A DNA stretch of 5,564 nucleotides from Pseudaquidulcibacter sp041917055 (GTDB lineage: Bacteria > Pseudomonadota > Alphaproteobacteria > Caulobacterales > Aquidulcibacteraceae). The stretch spans positions 1 to 5,564 of the forward strand of contig JAYRYJ010000032.1 in the NCBI GenBank assembly GCA_041917055.1. Direction: 5' to 3'. Below are positions 5,226-5,564 of this stretch, in pieces. Position 1 is the first letter of the stretch, and every line of letters starts with the position of its first letter. The notes beneath the pieces are model-generated. The model made no database searches. It had not been told where the DNA came from and saw nothing but the letters and a program-made list of their open reading frames with translations. The position numbers and the translations under genes are program-made.

Positions 5226-5564
5226 ATTAAACAAACTGGGGTCGCCGCCCTTCGCTGCTATATTGGTGGTAATCACTTGTTCAGTTGCAAAGCGGTGCAG
5301 ATAATGTGGGCCACCTGCCTTTGGCCCGGTTCCCGATAATCCCAAACCGCCAAAAGGCTGCACACCGACCACTGCACCAATCATGGTGCGATTGACGTAA
5401 TAATTCCCGACAGGAACCGCATGGCGCACTTTTTCAACAAAAGAATCAAGGCGCGAATGACAACCAAGTGTCAGGCCATAGTTTTTCGCCGCCAATTGTG
5501 CGCCCACTGCATCAATATCGTCAGGATTATAACGAATAATATGCAAAACCGGACCGAAAATTTC
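5220..5564 (-). CDS. putA: PutA, C-terminal end of the P5C dehydrogenase domain (5' end outside window)
   Basis: PutA oxidises proline to glutamate. The C-terminal aldehyde-dehydrogenase domain converts glutamate-gamma-semialdehyde (from P5C) to glutamate with NAD+. The last 114 codons are visible, and the frame is open to the window edge, where it begins EIFGPVLHIIRY, the cofactor-side EIFGPV motif of aldehyde dehydrogenases. Later blocks are NYGLTLGCHSRLD, VGNYYVNRTMIGAVVGVQPF and GGLGLSGTGPKAGGPHYL. The GTGPKAGGP segment is typical of the P5C dehydrogenase of PutA. The protein ends soon after, with ATEQVITTNIAAKGGDPSLF and then NL, so it lacks the extra C-terminal domain found in longer PutA types. 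A stand-alone P5C dehydrogenase cannot be fully excluded because the proline dehydrogenase half is outside the window. Confidence 0.9.
   Translation of the reverse strand, partial: EIFGPVLHIIRYNPDDIDAVGAQLAAKNYGLTLGCHSRLDSFVEKVRHAVPVGNYYVNRTMIGAVVGVQPFGGLGLSGTGPKAGGPHYLHRFATEQVITTNIAAKGGDPSLFNL

Noticed and set aside
1..5564. CRISPR array, insertion sequence, integrase or phage genes
   Set aside because: No regularly spaced repeats, transposase or integrase motifs, or terminal inverted repeats with target duplications are visible on either strand.

Overview
The window reads as an ordinary chromosomal stretch of an alphaproteobacterium, with Sphingomonadales the most likely order. This placement is an inference from the EF-Tu C-terminus, the PutA C-terminus, the style of the nitronate monooxygenase, and a G-rich intergenic palindromic element of a kind I recall from such genomes. 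Base composition is moderate and uneven. A spot count gives 30 G/C in 60 bases at 2761-2820 (rarD) but only 23 in 60 at 1381-1440 (the DUF2806 gene).

Left edge (1-613): the last 76 codons of tuf (EF-Tu domain 3) on the + strand. They are followed by a 380-base gene-free stretch holding three successive hairpins (the third a textbook intrinsic terminator), a G-rich dispersed-type repeat, and about 140 bases in which I see no gene.

Middle (614-3714), all on the - strand: a stand-alone, AT-rich DUF2806 gene with its own recognisable promoter. Upstream of it lies a DUF1801/YdeI-type gene that probably starts at TTG. Upstream again is a tight two-gene unit, DUF6157 followed by rarD, with only 4 bases between stop and start.

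Right part (3715-5564): a 35-base divergent intergenic region with a perfect 7+7 dyad separates the DUF6157-rarD unit from a + strand pair, nitronate monooxygenase plus an uncharacterised four-helix membrane protein. The pair overlaps by one base (TAGTG). The pair converges on the 3' end of putA (delta-1-pyrroline-5-carboxylate dehydrogenase domain), which enters from the right edge on the - strand. The 118 bases between them contain several short palindromes.

EF-Tu and PutA are housekeeping or catabolic. The nitronate monooxygenase detoxifies nitronates. RarD is a DMT-superfamily permease of unknown substrate. No mobile element, CRISPR array, tRNA or rRNA is visible. The best candidate for something unusual is the DUF2806 gene. 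It is compositionally distinct, sits alone between housekeeping neighbours, and carries a sequence block that, from memory, resembles one in Abi-alpha (DUF4393) proteins. A defence role is only a hypothesis.
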